Of a stretch of 64,000 nucleotides of DNA, positions 12,309 to 23,565 are shown in pieces (positions within the stretch are counted from its first letter, which is position 1; the number at the start of each line of letters is the position of its first letter). The stretch comes from Pogona vitticeps (lineage: Eukaryota > Chordata > Lepidosauria > Squamata > Agamidae): NCBI RefSeq assembly GCF_051106095.1, contig NC_135785.1, positions 183,503,045-183,567,044 on the forward strand, read 5' to 3'. The notes under the pieces were generated by a model. It was not told where the DNA came from. It did no database searches and was given only the letters and a program-made list of their open reading frames with translations. Both the position numbers and the translations under genes were made by a program.

Positions 12309-12382
12309 TTTTCACTTAAGCTCAATTTAAACAAATAATAACCAACATAAAGCTTGTAAAGATGTATGACTAATCTAAAAAC
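12309..12382 (+). other. unique spacer between left TIR and array
   Basis: These 74 A+T-rich bases separate the left 87-bp repeat from the first array unit. The right end has no counterpart: there the terminal repeat runs straight into the array. The element is therefore asymmetric at this point. Confidence 0.85.
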
Positions 12383-15300
12383 GGGTTATTAGTGCATATA
12401 TGTATACCTGGCACTGGTCTCTGTGCGTTTCCTGTGGGATGATGGCTGTATCTTTCTGATTTACGTGGGATGATGGGGTTATTAGTGCATATATGTATAC
12501 CTGGCACTGGCCTCTATGCGTTTCCTGTGGGATGATGGCTGTATCTTTCTGATTTACGTGGGATGATGGGGTTATTAGTGCATATATGTATACCTGGCAC
12601 TGGCCTCTATGCGTTTCCAGTGGGATGATGGCTGTATCTTTCTGATTTACGTGGGATGATGGGGTTATTAGTGCATATATGTATACCTGGCACTGGCCTC
12701 TATGCGTTTCCAGTGGGATGATGGCTGTATCTTTCTGATTTACGTGGGATGATGGGGTTATTAGTGCATATATGTATACCTGGCACTGGTCTCTATGCGT
12801 TTCCAGTGGGATGATGGCTGTATCTTTCTGATTTACGTGGGATGATGGGGTTATTAGTGCATATATGTATACCTGGCACTGGTCTCTATGCGTTTCCTGT
12901 GGGATGATGGCTGTATCTTTCTGATTTACGTGGGATGATGGGGTTATTAGTGCATATATGTATACCTGGCACTGGTCTCTATGCGTTTCCTGTGGGATGA
13001 TGGCTGTATCTTTCTGATTTACGTGGGATGATGGGGTTATTAGTGCATATATGTATACCTGGCACTGGTCTCTATGCGTTTCCTGTGGGATGATGGCTGT
13101 ATCTTTCTGATTTACGTGGGATGATGGGGTTATTAGTGCATATATGTATACCTGGCACTGGTCTCTATGCGTTTCCTGTGGGATGATGGCTGTATCTTTC
13201 TGATTTACGTGGGATGATGGGGTTATTAGTGCATATATGTATACCTGGCACTGGTCTCTATGCGTTTCCTGTGGGATGATGGCTGTATCTTTCTGATTTA
13301 CGTGGGATGATGGGGTTATTAGTGCATATATGTATACCTGGCACTGGCCTCTACGCGTTTCCTGTGGGATGATGGCTGTATCTTTCTGATTTACGTGGGA
13401 TGATGGGGTTATTAGTGCATATATGTTTACCTGGCACTGGCCTCTACGCGTTTCCAGTGGGATGATGGCTGTATCTTTCTGATTTACGTGGGATGATGGG
13501 GTTATTAGTGCATATATGTTTACCTGGCACTGGTCTCTATGCGTTTCCAGTGGGATGATGGCTGTATCTTTCTGATTTACGTGGGATGATGGGGTTATTA
13601 GTGCATATATGTATACCTGGCACTGGTCTCTATGCGTTTCCAGTGGGATGATGGCTGTATCTTTCTGATTTACGTGGGATGATGGGGTTATTAGTGCATA
13701 TATGTATACCTGGCACTGGCCTCTATGCGTTTCCAGTGGGATGATGGCTGTATCTTTCTGATTTACGTGGGATGATGGGGTTATTAGTGCATATATGTAT
13801 ACCTGGCACTGGCCTCTATGCGTTTCCTGTGGGATGATGGCTGTATCTTTCTGATTTACGTGGGATGATGGGGTTATTAGTGCATATATGTATACCTGGC
13901 ACTGGCCTCTATGCGTTTCCTGTGGGATGATGGCTGTATCTTTCTGATTTACGTGGGATGATGGGGTTATTAGTGCATATATGTATACCTGGCACTGGCC
14001 TCTACGCGTTTCCTGTGGGATGATGGCTGTATCTTTCTGATTTACGTGGGATGATGGGGTTATTAGTGCATATATGTTTACCTGGCACTGGCCTCTACGC
14101 GTTTCCAGTGGGATGATGGCTGTATCTTTCTGATTTCCGTGGGATGATGGGGTTATTAGTGCATGTATGTATACCTGGCACTGGCCTCTACGCGTTTCCA
14201 GTGGGATGATGGCTGTATCTTTCTGATTTACGTGGGATGATGGGGTTATTAGTGCATGTATGTATACCTGGCACTGGTCTCTATGCGTTTCCAGTGGGAT
14301 GATGGCTGTATCTTTCTGATTTACGTGGGATGATGGGGTTATTAGTGCATGTATGTATACCTGGCACTGGCCTCTATGCGTTTCCAGTGGGATGATGGCT
14401 GTATCTTTCTGATTTACGTGGGATGATGGGGTTATTAGTGCATGTATGTATACCTGGCACTGGCCTCTATGCGTTTCCTGTGGGATGATGGCTGTATCTT
14501 TCTGATTTACGTGGGATGATGGGGTTATTAGTGCATGTATGTATACCTGGCACTGGCCTCTATGCGTTTCCAGTGGGATGATGGCTGTATCTTTCGGATT
14601 TACGTGGGATGATGGGGTTATTAGTGCATGTATGTATACCTGGCACTGGCCTCTATGCGTTTCCAGTGGGATGATGGCTGTATCTTTCGGATTTACGTGG
14701 GATGATGGGGTTATTAGTGCATGTATGTATACCTGGCACTGGCCTCTATGCGTTTCCTGTGGGATGATGGCTGTATCTTTCGGATTTACGTGGGATGATG
14801 GGGTTATTAGTGCATATATGTTTACCTGGCACTGGCCTCTACGCGTTTCCAGTGGGATGATGGCTGTATCTTTCTGATTTACGTGGGATGATGGGGTTAT
14901 TAGTGCATATATGTTTACCTGGCACTGGTCTCTACGCGTTTCCAGTGGGATGATGGCTGTATCTTTCTGATTTACGTGGGATGATGGGGTTATTAGTGCA
15001 TATATGTATACCTGGCACTGGCCTCTACGCGTTTCCAGTGGGATGATGGCTGTATCTTTCTGATTTACGTGGGATGATGGGGTTATTAGTGCATATATGT
15101 ATACCTGGCACTGGCCTCTATGCGTTTCCAGTGGGATGATGGCTGTATCTTTCTGATTTACGTGGGATGATGGGGTTATTAGTGCATATATGTATACCTG
15201 GCACTGGCCTCTATGCGTTTCCAGTGGGATGATGGCTGTATCTTTCTGATTTACGTGGGATGATGGGGTTATTAGTGCATATATGTATACCTGGCACTGG

Positions 15301-16102
15301 CCTCTATGCGTTTCCAGTGGGATGATGGCTGTATCTTTCTGATTTACGTGGGATGATGGGGTTATTAGTGCATATATGTATACCTGGCACTGGCCTCTAT
15401 GCGTTTCCAGTGGGATGATGGCTGTATCTTTCTGATTTACGTGGGATGATGGGGTTATTAGTGCATATATGTATACCTGGGACTGGCCTCTATGCGTTTC
15501 CAGTGGGATGATGGCTGTATCTTTCTGATTTACGTGGGATGATGGGGTTATTAGTGCATATATGTATACCTGGCACTGGTCTCTATGCGTTTCCAGTGGG
15601 ATGATGGCTGTATCTTTCTGATTTACGTGGGATGATGGGGTTATTAGTGCATATATGTATACCTGGCACTGGTCTCTATGCGTTTCCTGTGGGATGATGG
15701 CTGTATCTTTCTGATTTACGTGGGATGATGGGGTTATTAGTGCATATATGTATACTTGGCACTGGTCTCTATGCGTTTCCAGTGGGATGATGGCTGTATC
15801 TTTCTGATTTACGTGGGATGATGGGGTTATTAGTGCATATATTTATACCTGGCACTGGTCTCTATGCGTTTCCAGTGGGATGATGGCTGTATCTTTCTGA
15901 TTTACGTGGGATGATGGGGTTATTAGTGCATATATGTATACCTGGCACTGGTCTCTATGCGTTTCCAGTGGGATGATGGCTGTATCTTTCTGATTTACGT
16001 GGGATGATGGGGTTATTAGTGCATATATGTATACCTGGCACTGGTCTCTATGCGTTTCCAGTGGGATGATGGCTGTATCTTTCTGATTTACGTGGGATGA
16101 TG
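12383..16102 (+). repeat. left tandem array, exactly 40 units of 93 bp
   Basis: The period was measured as 93 at several places. From the first gggttattag (12383) to the gggt at 16103 is 3,720 bases, or 40 x 93, so no net length change has accumulated. Units differ at a few fixed sites: ggtctct/ggcctct, tatgcg/tacgcg, cctgtg/ccagtg, atgtatac/atgtttac, gcatata/gcatgta and ctgat/cggat. Seven adjacent units (14161-14740) carry gcatgta, and the last three of them carry cggat. Nearly all units contain GGGATGAT twice. Because 93 is divisible by 3, open frames run through the array by chance; they are not genes. Confidence 0.97.
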
Positions 16103-16390
16103 GGGTAAATAATTTCAACTCTATATGGAACTTCAATTTCTTCTGCTAACACATTGGACTATTTAGAATAGTATATATTTCTTGAGAAAATGAAATAGTC
16201 ATTTGTGTGACTGAAATGCATTTATAGTGGGTAAAGTAGTCCAGGCCATAAACATTGTTGGCTAGTGTGTGTAATGTGGTCTACTATAGGCTTCATATTT
16301 GTGAAAAGTGGGGGGGGGGGTAGTCTCATTGGTGGTCTAAGATATCGCCGTAGTGTATGGAGGTCTTTAATATAGTATAACATGTTTAAG

Positions 16391-16700
16391 GCTGGGTCCA
16401 CACTGGAGTTTCCAAGTTCTGCTTAGCTGTTCCGTCTGAAACAGCTGAGTGGCACTTTATGGACCTATTTTTTTTGTTTTCATCCTTATGCACACACAAC
16501 AGAAGGGACACCCATAGACTTCTATGAGGATTCCATAAATGTCTGTAAAATTCTGTTTATTTTGAGCATAAAAAAATAAAAATAAGGGGTTTTTTTTAGG
16601 TATTAAAACCATAGTGTACCAAAAACTACACATATTTGGTTTCACTTGAATAGTATCAACCTGCACAATAAAAGACAACTTGTCATTTATACGAACTATG
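16391..16700. mobile_element. nested MITE-like repeat with 'gctgggtccacactgg' start
   Basis: The start shares gctgggtccacactgg and a following gttt..aagtctgc-like stretch with a second copy near 21772. The right boundary is not resolved. This type of end is not seen outside the large transposon in this window. Confidence 0.45.
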
Positions 16701-16850
16701 AACTCCAAAAAAAGTAACCACTCTCAAAAATTGCATAATTGCATTTTTTTTCCACATTTTACCCCACATAGTAATTTTTTACTGATTTCTTAGTACATTA
16801 CAGGCTAAAATAAACAATGTGAACACAAAGTACAAGCACAGAAAACAAAC

Positions 16851-16965
16851 CCTTAAACCCCTTTTGGTCGTAGACCAAAAAAATAAATAAATATTATGTT
16901 CTTGAAAGGCGAGGATGAAAAAACGAACGCTCAGAAAAAAACAAATGTATCAGGAAGGGGTTAAA
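16851..16965. mobile_element. small nested foldback element
   Basis: The ends ttaaaccccttttgg and ggaaggggttaaa are nearly inverted copies with about 90 bases between them. I associate such 'aaggggttaa' ends with repeats common in frog genomes. This is a recollection, not a search result. Confidence 0.4.
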
Positions 16966-17227
16966 GTGTCCCCACTGCTCATGATCATCTGTCATCTACA
17001 TAGATGTATACATACACACATGTAACCACACAAATATGCTCCGATATATTGTATACACCCCCAAATGCAACTTAGTAATCCACAAGCAAAAAATTGGTAC
17101 AAACTTTTTTTTTAATACTGTTTAAGAATAAAATAACAAAGCAAGTAATTAGTGAGATGTAGTACAATCTCTATCAAGTGGTGGGAGGTAAGCTTTTCCT
17201 GTATAAACATTTTATGTAAACCAATTT

Positions 17228-20018
17228 TTAAGAAGGTATTTTATCTCTTTTGCATTGTAAGCATATATAATATGTTGGTATTCTTCCTTTTGATGCTTCA
17301 CATTTTTGGTGATACCACTTTCGACATATGACACAAAAAATTTGTTTCTCTTCGTGTTCTAAGTCTAGAAAACAATGGCTTGATGAGCACATTGTCCAAC
17401 CTTCTGCACTGCCATAGTGGGATGCAAAATTTCTTATGTCCTCTTCTGTATTTCTTTCCATTAGTTGTATCATGGGTGGATTATAAATTAACATTTTTTG
17501 TGATATTCTTTGGTGTATTTTTTCTCCTTTTTCTCCCATGTGCTGGTAATCCAGTAGTTTCACCACTTCATCTAGCCACTTTCGCACTTTTAAACTGTCA
17601 AAATTTTTTATATATTGAAGTCCATTACATATGCTATATGTGTGGATTAAAACGTGTAATCCACAGTCATAGGCATTGTTTTGTTTTGGGCAGTCTGCAC
17701 TTACTATCCAGGTCCATTCAGTCTCTAGATACTGTACATTTGAACATAAAGCATAAATGCCATAAAGTATTTTTTGTATTATTTGGCAATACTTGTCATA
17801 TGCATTGTTTGACAATGAATCCAGTATTATTACTTTCTTCTGGCGAAGATCAGCAACAGCTAAAAGCCAATGTACCCCTCCACCATACAAAGATAGGTCT
17901 GTATTTATAGGAAAAAGTAAGGCATCAAAGTTTAAAAGGGACATATGATCTGCCAGTTTTAAAAAAGGCAAGTACCCTCCATTGGCCACAGCATGGAAAT
18001 AATGGGTTGGCACAGCAAAACAACAGCTGGAAAGAGCAGATGACTTTATAATGTTTATTAATGCAGAGTCTAAAATGTCTCCTTCCAGCCAAGCCTGGGG
18101 TTTTAGACATGGTGTGCGGATGTCAAAGTCGCCTTCAATATTGTGCCAGGGATAATTCTCTTTCTGAATGTTTATCTTCTTTGGGGTACTTGTGTTTTTT
18201 GGACATGGGAAATCCTCAACAATTAAATCAACAGAATTACTTTCTGATGACAACTCTATAATGGATGTTTCTTCTTTTGTGGCAAATTGTGTACTACGTG
18301 CAAGCATTGAATCAGGCGCTGGTTCTGTTATATATGCATAATCTTCTTTGCGTGGTTTTTTGCGACCTGATTTTCCCTCACAGCGCTTTTTTCTTGCTTG
18401 TTTTCTTAATGTTGATAGGCAGTATGAAAAAGTGTCTTGTATAAAAATTCCAGTAGCTTTTTGCACAGCGATTATATGAAAGCAGAGACCAGAGCTTTTA
18501 CATGAGCAACTTGGCTTTGGGGATAAAAAGACAGAATGCACTTCTTTTTTAAAAGGATTTTTAACTATAAACACCTGTAACTGTGTATTCAGAGAAACTA
18601 AATTTCTTTCTATACATAAATTGGCTATGGAAGTCTGTGTCATTCTTTGACATGATTGTTTATTTATAGTTGGTGTTGTATCCGGATTCTGTGATTTTAC
18701 CTTAAAAACAATTTTTTCTATGGGTAAGTAGTCTGGAAACTGTGTATGTTCTGTTGGCCTTTTCAAAAGATCTTGAAATGTAGCTTTTAGTCTAAATTTT
18801 CCAAGGCCATATTGAGCCCTTTCGAACTCATACAAATAAAATGTCTGTAGATGTTCAAAACAAAGTAGAATGCTGTCCAACGGTAGTTCCTTCCAATCAG
18901 TTGCATCCTTTAAAATGCGATTCATACTTTCACTGACATTATTGGTTGATGTTTTGTTCTTAAATGCATGAAACTGTTTGGTATAAAACCTGCTTGAAAA
19001 TTGAAACATTGGCTCATGTAGGTATTTTTCAAAATAATTGCTAAAAGACTCAGACCACAGTATTCTAAATTGCTCATATTTAATTACCCACTCTTCTTTG
19101 CTCTCTGCATTTCGTAACTGTTCAATGTGATCTTTTAAAACTTTGATGTCGTCTTTTTTTCCACCAGCACGTTTTACCCAAAATTCAACATCTTTTAGGA
19201 TGTGATTTCCACACAAAACTAGTGGAATGTTGGGTAAAACTTTATTGAATGCACTAATTATTCCTTTTTCACGATCAGTTACCACAGGAATATGTTTAAT
19301 GCTGCTCAGGTCTAGACTAGGTGAAAGTTCACTTATAAATTTTTCATGGTGTTTTTGAAATTTCCGTTCATGAATCATAAACGCAACAGGAAAAATTGGA
19401 TCATTTTGTAAAATAGTATTTCTTAGTACAAAACTAGAAACATAGAAGTCACCAAGGTTGAATGTTGTATCATAGGAAATCATCTGATTAGTTGTTGGAT
19501 CATTTTGTGCCATGGTTAAAAGGTCTTTTGCTAGATCTGTTATTTCCTTTTTCCATGCTAATACAACAAGATCTGGAAAAACATTAATAATTCGAATAAA
19601 TTCTATTTGGTAAGCAAGCTGTAGTGTTGCAAACAAATCATCTTTATTCCTCTTCTTAAGGTCTTCAGAGTATTTTAGATTTTGAATCTGTTTCAAATCT
19701 CTGGGACGGTTTACTGCAATTCTCGCATTATCTCCTTCTGCAGACGCTTTACTGTGCATCTCAGAATATATTTTTTTAGGAGCATTATGTTTAATACACT
19801 CTAACCTTCCTTCCACAAATAATGATGGTGTTGATGGTATAAATGGTCGGAAAGATTTCGCATTACCATGTTGAGTAGGGTGATAAAGTGAATGATCGCC
19901 AAGATAATGAATTATTACAATGTTTTTCTTTGGTCCCGTGATATATTTCCATACATTTTTCTTGAACGACAAAATACATTTTTTTCCTCTGCCATTAGGA
20001 TCCTTTATTGCAAAATAC
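17228..20018 (-). CDS. MULE-type transposase, exon 2 (DDE, SWIM, Ulp1 protease, PHD)
   Basis: The predicted spliced protein has 1,024 residues: about 95 from exon 1 and the rest here. The exon follows the acceptor tttgttttctag and joins exon 1 in frame. The DDE core is readable: D278 in YDTTFNLGDF, D343 in PVVTDREKG, C364-x2-H367, and E458 in NNVSESMN. A SWIM finger follows (C599-x-C601-x5-C607-x-H609). The C48/Ulp1 domain has H811 (GGVHWLLAV), D828 (ILDS), Q874 (CPKQN) and C880 (AYDCG), all intact. The C-terminus is a C4HC3 PHD finger (C972, C977, C990, C993, H998, C1001, C1014, C1017). No internal stop or frameshift is seen. The protein probably cuts and joins DNA at the TIRs in the nucleus. 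The protease may remove SUMO or a similar tag from host or element proteins. Confidence 0.9.
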
Positions 20019-20103
20019 CTAGAAAACAAATGCGTAAAATACAGTTTAAAACTGAGCAAAACGTCTTTAATGATTATCAACATAAAAAAAATGTAATAAA
20101 CAA

Positions 20104-20199
<96 letters not shown>

Positions 20200-20201
20200 T
20201 A
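20104..20201. repeat. (AAT)n microsatellite in transposase intron
   Basis: An uninterrupted trinucleotide run of about 32 copies. On the minus strand it reads as poly-Tyr, upstream of the splice acceptor of exon 2. Confidence 0.97.
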
Positions 20202-20404
20202 ATAATGTACACTGAGGCAGTGTTCACACGGAATTTTGCTTGTTGTTGCACAATATGTGCTGGTACACCGCAAAAAAAGGCCCATGATGGAGCCGATGGG
20301 ATTTGGGCTACATGTGCTTTTGTTTTGTAGAACACACGGTTTCTGGGCGTCACAGCATACATTGGAGAACAGGCAGAGTCTAATGGATTAAACTAACCAA
20401 GCTG

Positions 20405-20800
20405 CTATTGCAGTTCTTGCATTAGTTTGCAAAAGGGACAGGTGTTTGTAGGACCCTTCCTAACAGGGACAACATAGAGCTCAGTGGAAGGGTTTGCCTT
20501 AAAAAGAGGAGCTCATGACGCCTATATTGAACTTTTGCCAGTCAGTAAGCTGGTTTTACATATTGCTGCAATATATGCTTATAGCGACACACTGCTAAAT
20601 GTACCAAGATATAAGCATGTATTGCAGCAATATGTAACACCAGCTCACCAACTGGCAAAAGTGAATGAATGGGACTCATGGCACCTACATTTAAGTCGAA
20701 CCCTTTCACCGAGCGCCAAGGTGTCCCCATTTGGAAGGGTCCTACAAAAACCTGTACCTTTCCAGCACTAATGCAAAAGCAGCCACAATGGAAGGAGCGT
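20405..20800. mobile_element. nested foldback MITE in transposase intron
   Basis: The left half (gtaggacccttcc, ttttgccag, tattgctgcaatat) and the right half (ggaagggtcctac, ctggcaaaag, attgcagcaatat) pair as a long imperfect hairpin centred near 20600. Open frames on both strands resemble one another only because of this symmetry. Ends are approximate. Confidence 0.75.
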
Positions 20801-20821
20801 TCAAAACCACCATGGAGACCG

Positions 20822-20825
<4 letters not shown>

Positions 20826-20863
<38 letters not shown>

Positions 20864-20864
20864 C
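20826..20864. repeat. (GT)n(AT)n dinucleotide run
   Basis: A simple GT run followed by a TA run, inside the transposase intron. Confidence 0.9.
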
Positions 20865-21189
20865 ACAAGTTAACCCGTGCAGGATACTCGTGCATTCTAG
20901 TCAAATCAAGCTACTTAAGATGTTAAAAAGGTTCTTGTCATGCGCTTCGGCCTAGCCCAGGCCTCCTCAGGGGAAGTGAGTTACTTCCCGAGGCAAGAGC
21001 CCTTTTTTAACATGCCCTTTCTGATGCTGCCACCTGCTGGCTGTCAGAGGTAGTTTTGGCCACAGCCACACACACACACACACACACCACTGGGATTATA
21101 TATATATAATTATAATTATATATATATATATAATTAACAAAAGGATACTATTGTAACTAACATAAAAAGATTACACTAAGTGTACTTAC

Positions 21190-21473
21190 GCTTTGTATAG
21201 TTGCATTTCAATAAACCATTTTCGCTGCTTGTTGTTTCCACGTGAGATCCATCTGTACTGGTCCCTTGAATAGTCATTCTTGTGTAGGCTTTCCAGAGCC
21301 ACAAAAATGTAGACTTCTCCTCCTTTTGGAGCCACTGGTGGTTGGTGCATGACACATTCACCAGATATATCATTTTTGAATACTTTTTCAATAAGATCAG
21401 AAATGTATTCATATGTGAGTTCTTCTTGAAGATGTTGTAAAAATGGTCTATTGGCCATGATGAAAAATTCCAA
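21190..21473 (-). CDS. MULE-type transposase, exon 1 (N-terminal domain)
   Basis: This exon gives the likely start of the transposase. The ATG at 21473 opens MEFFIMANRPFLQHL and the frame continues to LYK, followed by the donor gc|gtaagt. Splicing to 20018 completes an Ala codon and continues as YFAIKDPNG in frame. The joined stretch (Y73-R74-W75, C109, H132, H137) has the general look of a WRKY-GCM1 or FLYWCH-type DNA-binding finger, a class often found at the N-terminus of MULE transposases. One expected cysteine is not obvious, so that call is tentative. A second methionine at residue 6 could also be used. Confidence 0.75.
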
Positions 21474-21771
21474 AGACCAGTTTTCAGCAGTAACAAATAC
21501 TCAAGTAGCTGGAGTTATGAGCACCTTCAAAGATCTCAGAGGTCCAACAGATCTGACTTACCTCTGCATCACACAGGGTTTTATGCTTTCAATTAAATGT
21601 ATCTTCTTTGCATCTCACAGAAAGGACATGTGACCAGATTGTTGTATATTGGTAAAGATACATGGAGGTCATAAACAGGTCAGAATAATTAACAGAAATT
21701 ATCAAGAGGTAGACAAAGATAAGAAGAGAGAATCCCCCACAAAGAACTTGATATACTTTAATAATGCTTAG

Positions 21772-21970
21772 GCTGGGTCCACACTGGTGTTTACAAAGTC
21801 TGCAGAGCTTTTCCATCCAGAACGGACTGAATGGGCATATTTCTTCCGTCTGCATGTTTATACAGACTGAACAAACGTGACCTCTGTAGACTTCTTTGGG
21901 GGTTCTGTAAGTCCATAAAATTTTGTTATTTTTAAATGGAATAAAAAATGTATCATGCAATATTTTTTTT
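21772..21970. mobile_element. nested MITE-like repeat, second 'gctgggtccacactgg' copy
   Basis: It starts with ggctgggtccacactggtgt and shares its first bases and a later 'tctgtag/agacttct' part with the copy at 16391. The boundaries are approximate. Confidence 0.45.
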
Positions 21971-22083
21971 CCCTTCAGAATGAGGGGGGTGGGGGGGAGT
22001 GGGTGTCTGCAAGGGGACAGAGCCTAACAAGGGATTCAAAAATGGTTGCATACAATGTCTAATGTTGGCCATACATCAGACTA

Positions 22084-22311
22084 AGGCCAAGTCCACACTA
22101 GGTCCGTGCAGCCTCCGTTCGGGCTGCACGGACCTAGCCGGAACATAGACGGAGAATGCAGCAATTCTTCCGTCGATGTTCCGTACAAGCCTAACCATAG
22201 GCTTGAACGGAACATCGGCGGAAGAATGCTCCGTCGGTGTTCTGTCTACATTCCGTGCTAGGTCCGTGCAGCACGAACGGAGGCTGCACGGACCTAGTGT
22301 GGACTTAGCCT
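22084..22311. mobile_element. nested palindromic MITE
   Basis: The arms run inward from the edges. The left edge reads aggccaagtccacactaggt and the right edge is its near-perfect inverse (cctagtgtggacttagcct). The middle has several further inverted blocks (cgtcgatgttccgt, ggaacatcggcgg). It is non-coding and makes a very strong hairpin. Confidence 0.8.
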
Positions 22312-22973
22312 CACTTAACCACAACCCTCCAAACTTTCATCCATCAAACCTGTTTGTCCAACTAAAACAGCGCGGCATAAATCTAACCAACTCTTCATCA
22401 GACAAGCCAACCTGCTGACCTTCTGTCCAACTTGAGATATCACCGGAGTAGGCCGGATTCACACTGCTCTATTGTCCCCCATGGGATTGCTGTGGCTTTC
22501 TTACAGCATCTGTTAGGGTACTGTCTGACACCTTTTAGTGTGGTATCCTAATGGATACAGTGAAATAGTTGCAAAAACACTGTATGAACTTCTTCTGCAT
22601 GGTTTCAATAAATAATTTTTCTCAAAGACTGGCTATACTGAATAATTCCAGCAGAACCACAACTTCCAGCATCACAAACTGTCCATAATAGATAAAACAA
22701 TAAACTAGATCTGTTAGTTTGAACTCTAATGCTGGCCATACACTAGGATGACATCATGCATCGTGTGGTCACAGTATATTTTTATGTAAGATGTTGTTTA
22801 AACACGCACTCCCGCTCGACGTTCGTTGAATCTTATGTTCCTTCTATTTGACCATAAGATCCATCAATTTTCTTTGCACATCACGTGCGCATTGAGTGTG
22901 CCAGAATGTGCATTGGTAAATATAGGAGGAGTCAAATGGGAGTTGGTCCTGCAGCGAGTCATCCCAGTATATG

Positions 22974-22996
22974 GTTAGGGTAACCCTAACCACAAA
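22974..22996. repeat. telomere-motif hairpin
   Basis: The sequence ggttagggtaaccctaacc has 8-base inverted arms built of TTAGGG-type motifs. Confidence 0.7.
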
Positions 22997-23474
22997 CCTT
23001 TAAAGGTTAATTTCATAATATCGATGATAGGACACTCGACAGTCAGAATATTACCCTTGTGGAGGTTGACCTTGCAGAACAGACGATCTTCTGCAAGTCG
23101 ATCATTTTATATAGTCAATCTTGCACAAGAGCCGATGTTCTGCTTGTCGACTTTCCACAGTTGACCTAAGGAGAATTGACCTACTGGCCATAGACAGCCA
23201 GATCCCCAATAAACTAACCTGTCACCCTTGAGAGTAAATCAGCTATTACAGACAAAACTGGTTGTGGTACAATAGGTCTCAGCTTGCCTTCACAGACAGG
23301 TGATGCAGGGTTACAGGTTCTATCACAGTATGTGCCTAAAGTAAGGGTGCGCTGTACTGATACCTGGATTATCAACACAGCAGTTCCAGCTGTTTAATCG
23401 ATGGCCGTTAGGTTAACTGTGAAAGTTTGACGGGCATGAGGTCAACTCATGTGGAAGGTTGAATTATGGTTATG

Positions 23475-23565
23475 GGTTGTAGTTGGAGTTAAGATTAGGG
23501 GTTAAACATAGGGTTTATTGTTAGGGTTAGGTTTTGGGCCTACGGTTTGGGTTTAGGGTTATTTC
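23475..23565 (+). repeat. degenerate telomere-like tract
   Basis: Several variants of gggtta occur in a short stretch, such as ttaggggtta, gttagggttaggttttggg and gggtttagggtta. The tract is too degenerate to be a true telomere block. It sits inside the transposon core. Confidence 0.55.

Larger units (their letters stand above)
16103..17227. other. transposon core, left non-coding part
   Basis: About 1.1 kb between the left array and the 3' end of the transposase gene. It holds a G run (16309-16320), a MITE-like piece starting ggctgggtccacactgg (16391) and a small foldback with ttaaaccccttttgg near 16855 against ggaaggggttaaa near 16955. No gene was recognised. Confidence 0.6.
20019..21189 (-). 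other. transposase gene intron
   Basis: The predicted intron is 1,171 bp, with donor gtaagt (minus strand, from 21189) and acceptor ttctag (to 20019). It is filled by an (ATT)n microsatellite, a large foldback MITE and short GT/TA runs. An unspliced reading through the microsatellite would give a long tyrosine run, which is not expected in the protein. Confidence 0.75.

Noticed and set aside
14539-14877. 112-codon open frame in the left array
   Set aside because: It is a translation of the 93-bp unit, whose length is divisible by 3. It repeats every 31 residues and has no start context or similarity.
15843-16136. 97-codon open frame on the minus strand at the array end
   Set aside because: The same array artefact on the other strand.
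20484-20904. Similar open frames on both strands near 20.6 kb
   Set aside because: They resemble each other because the foldback MITE is palindromic. They are not a gene pair.
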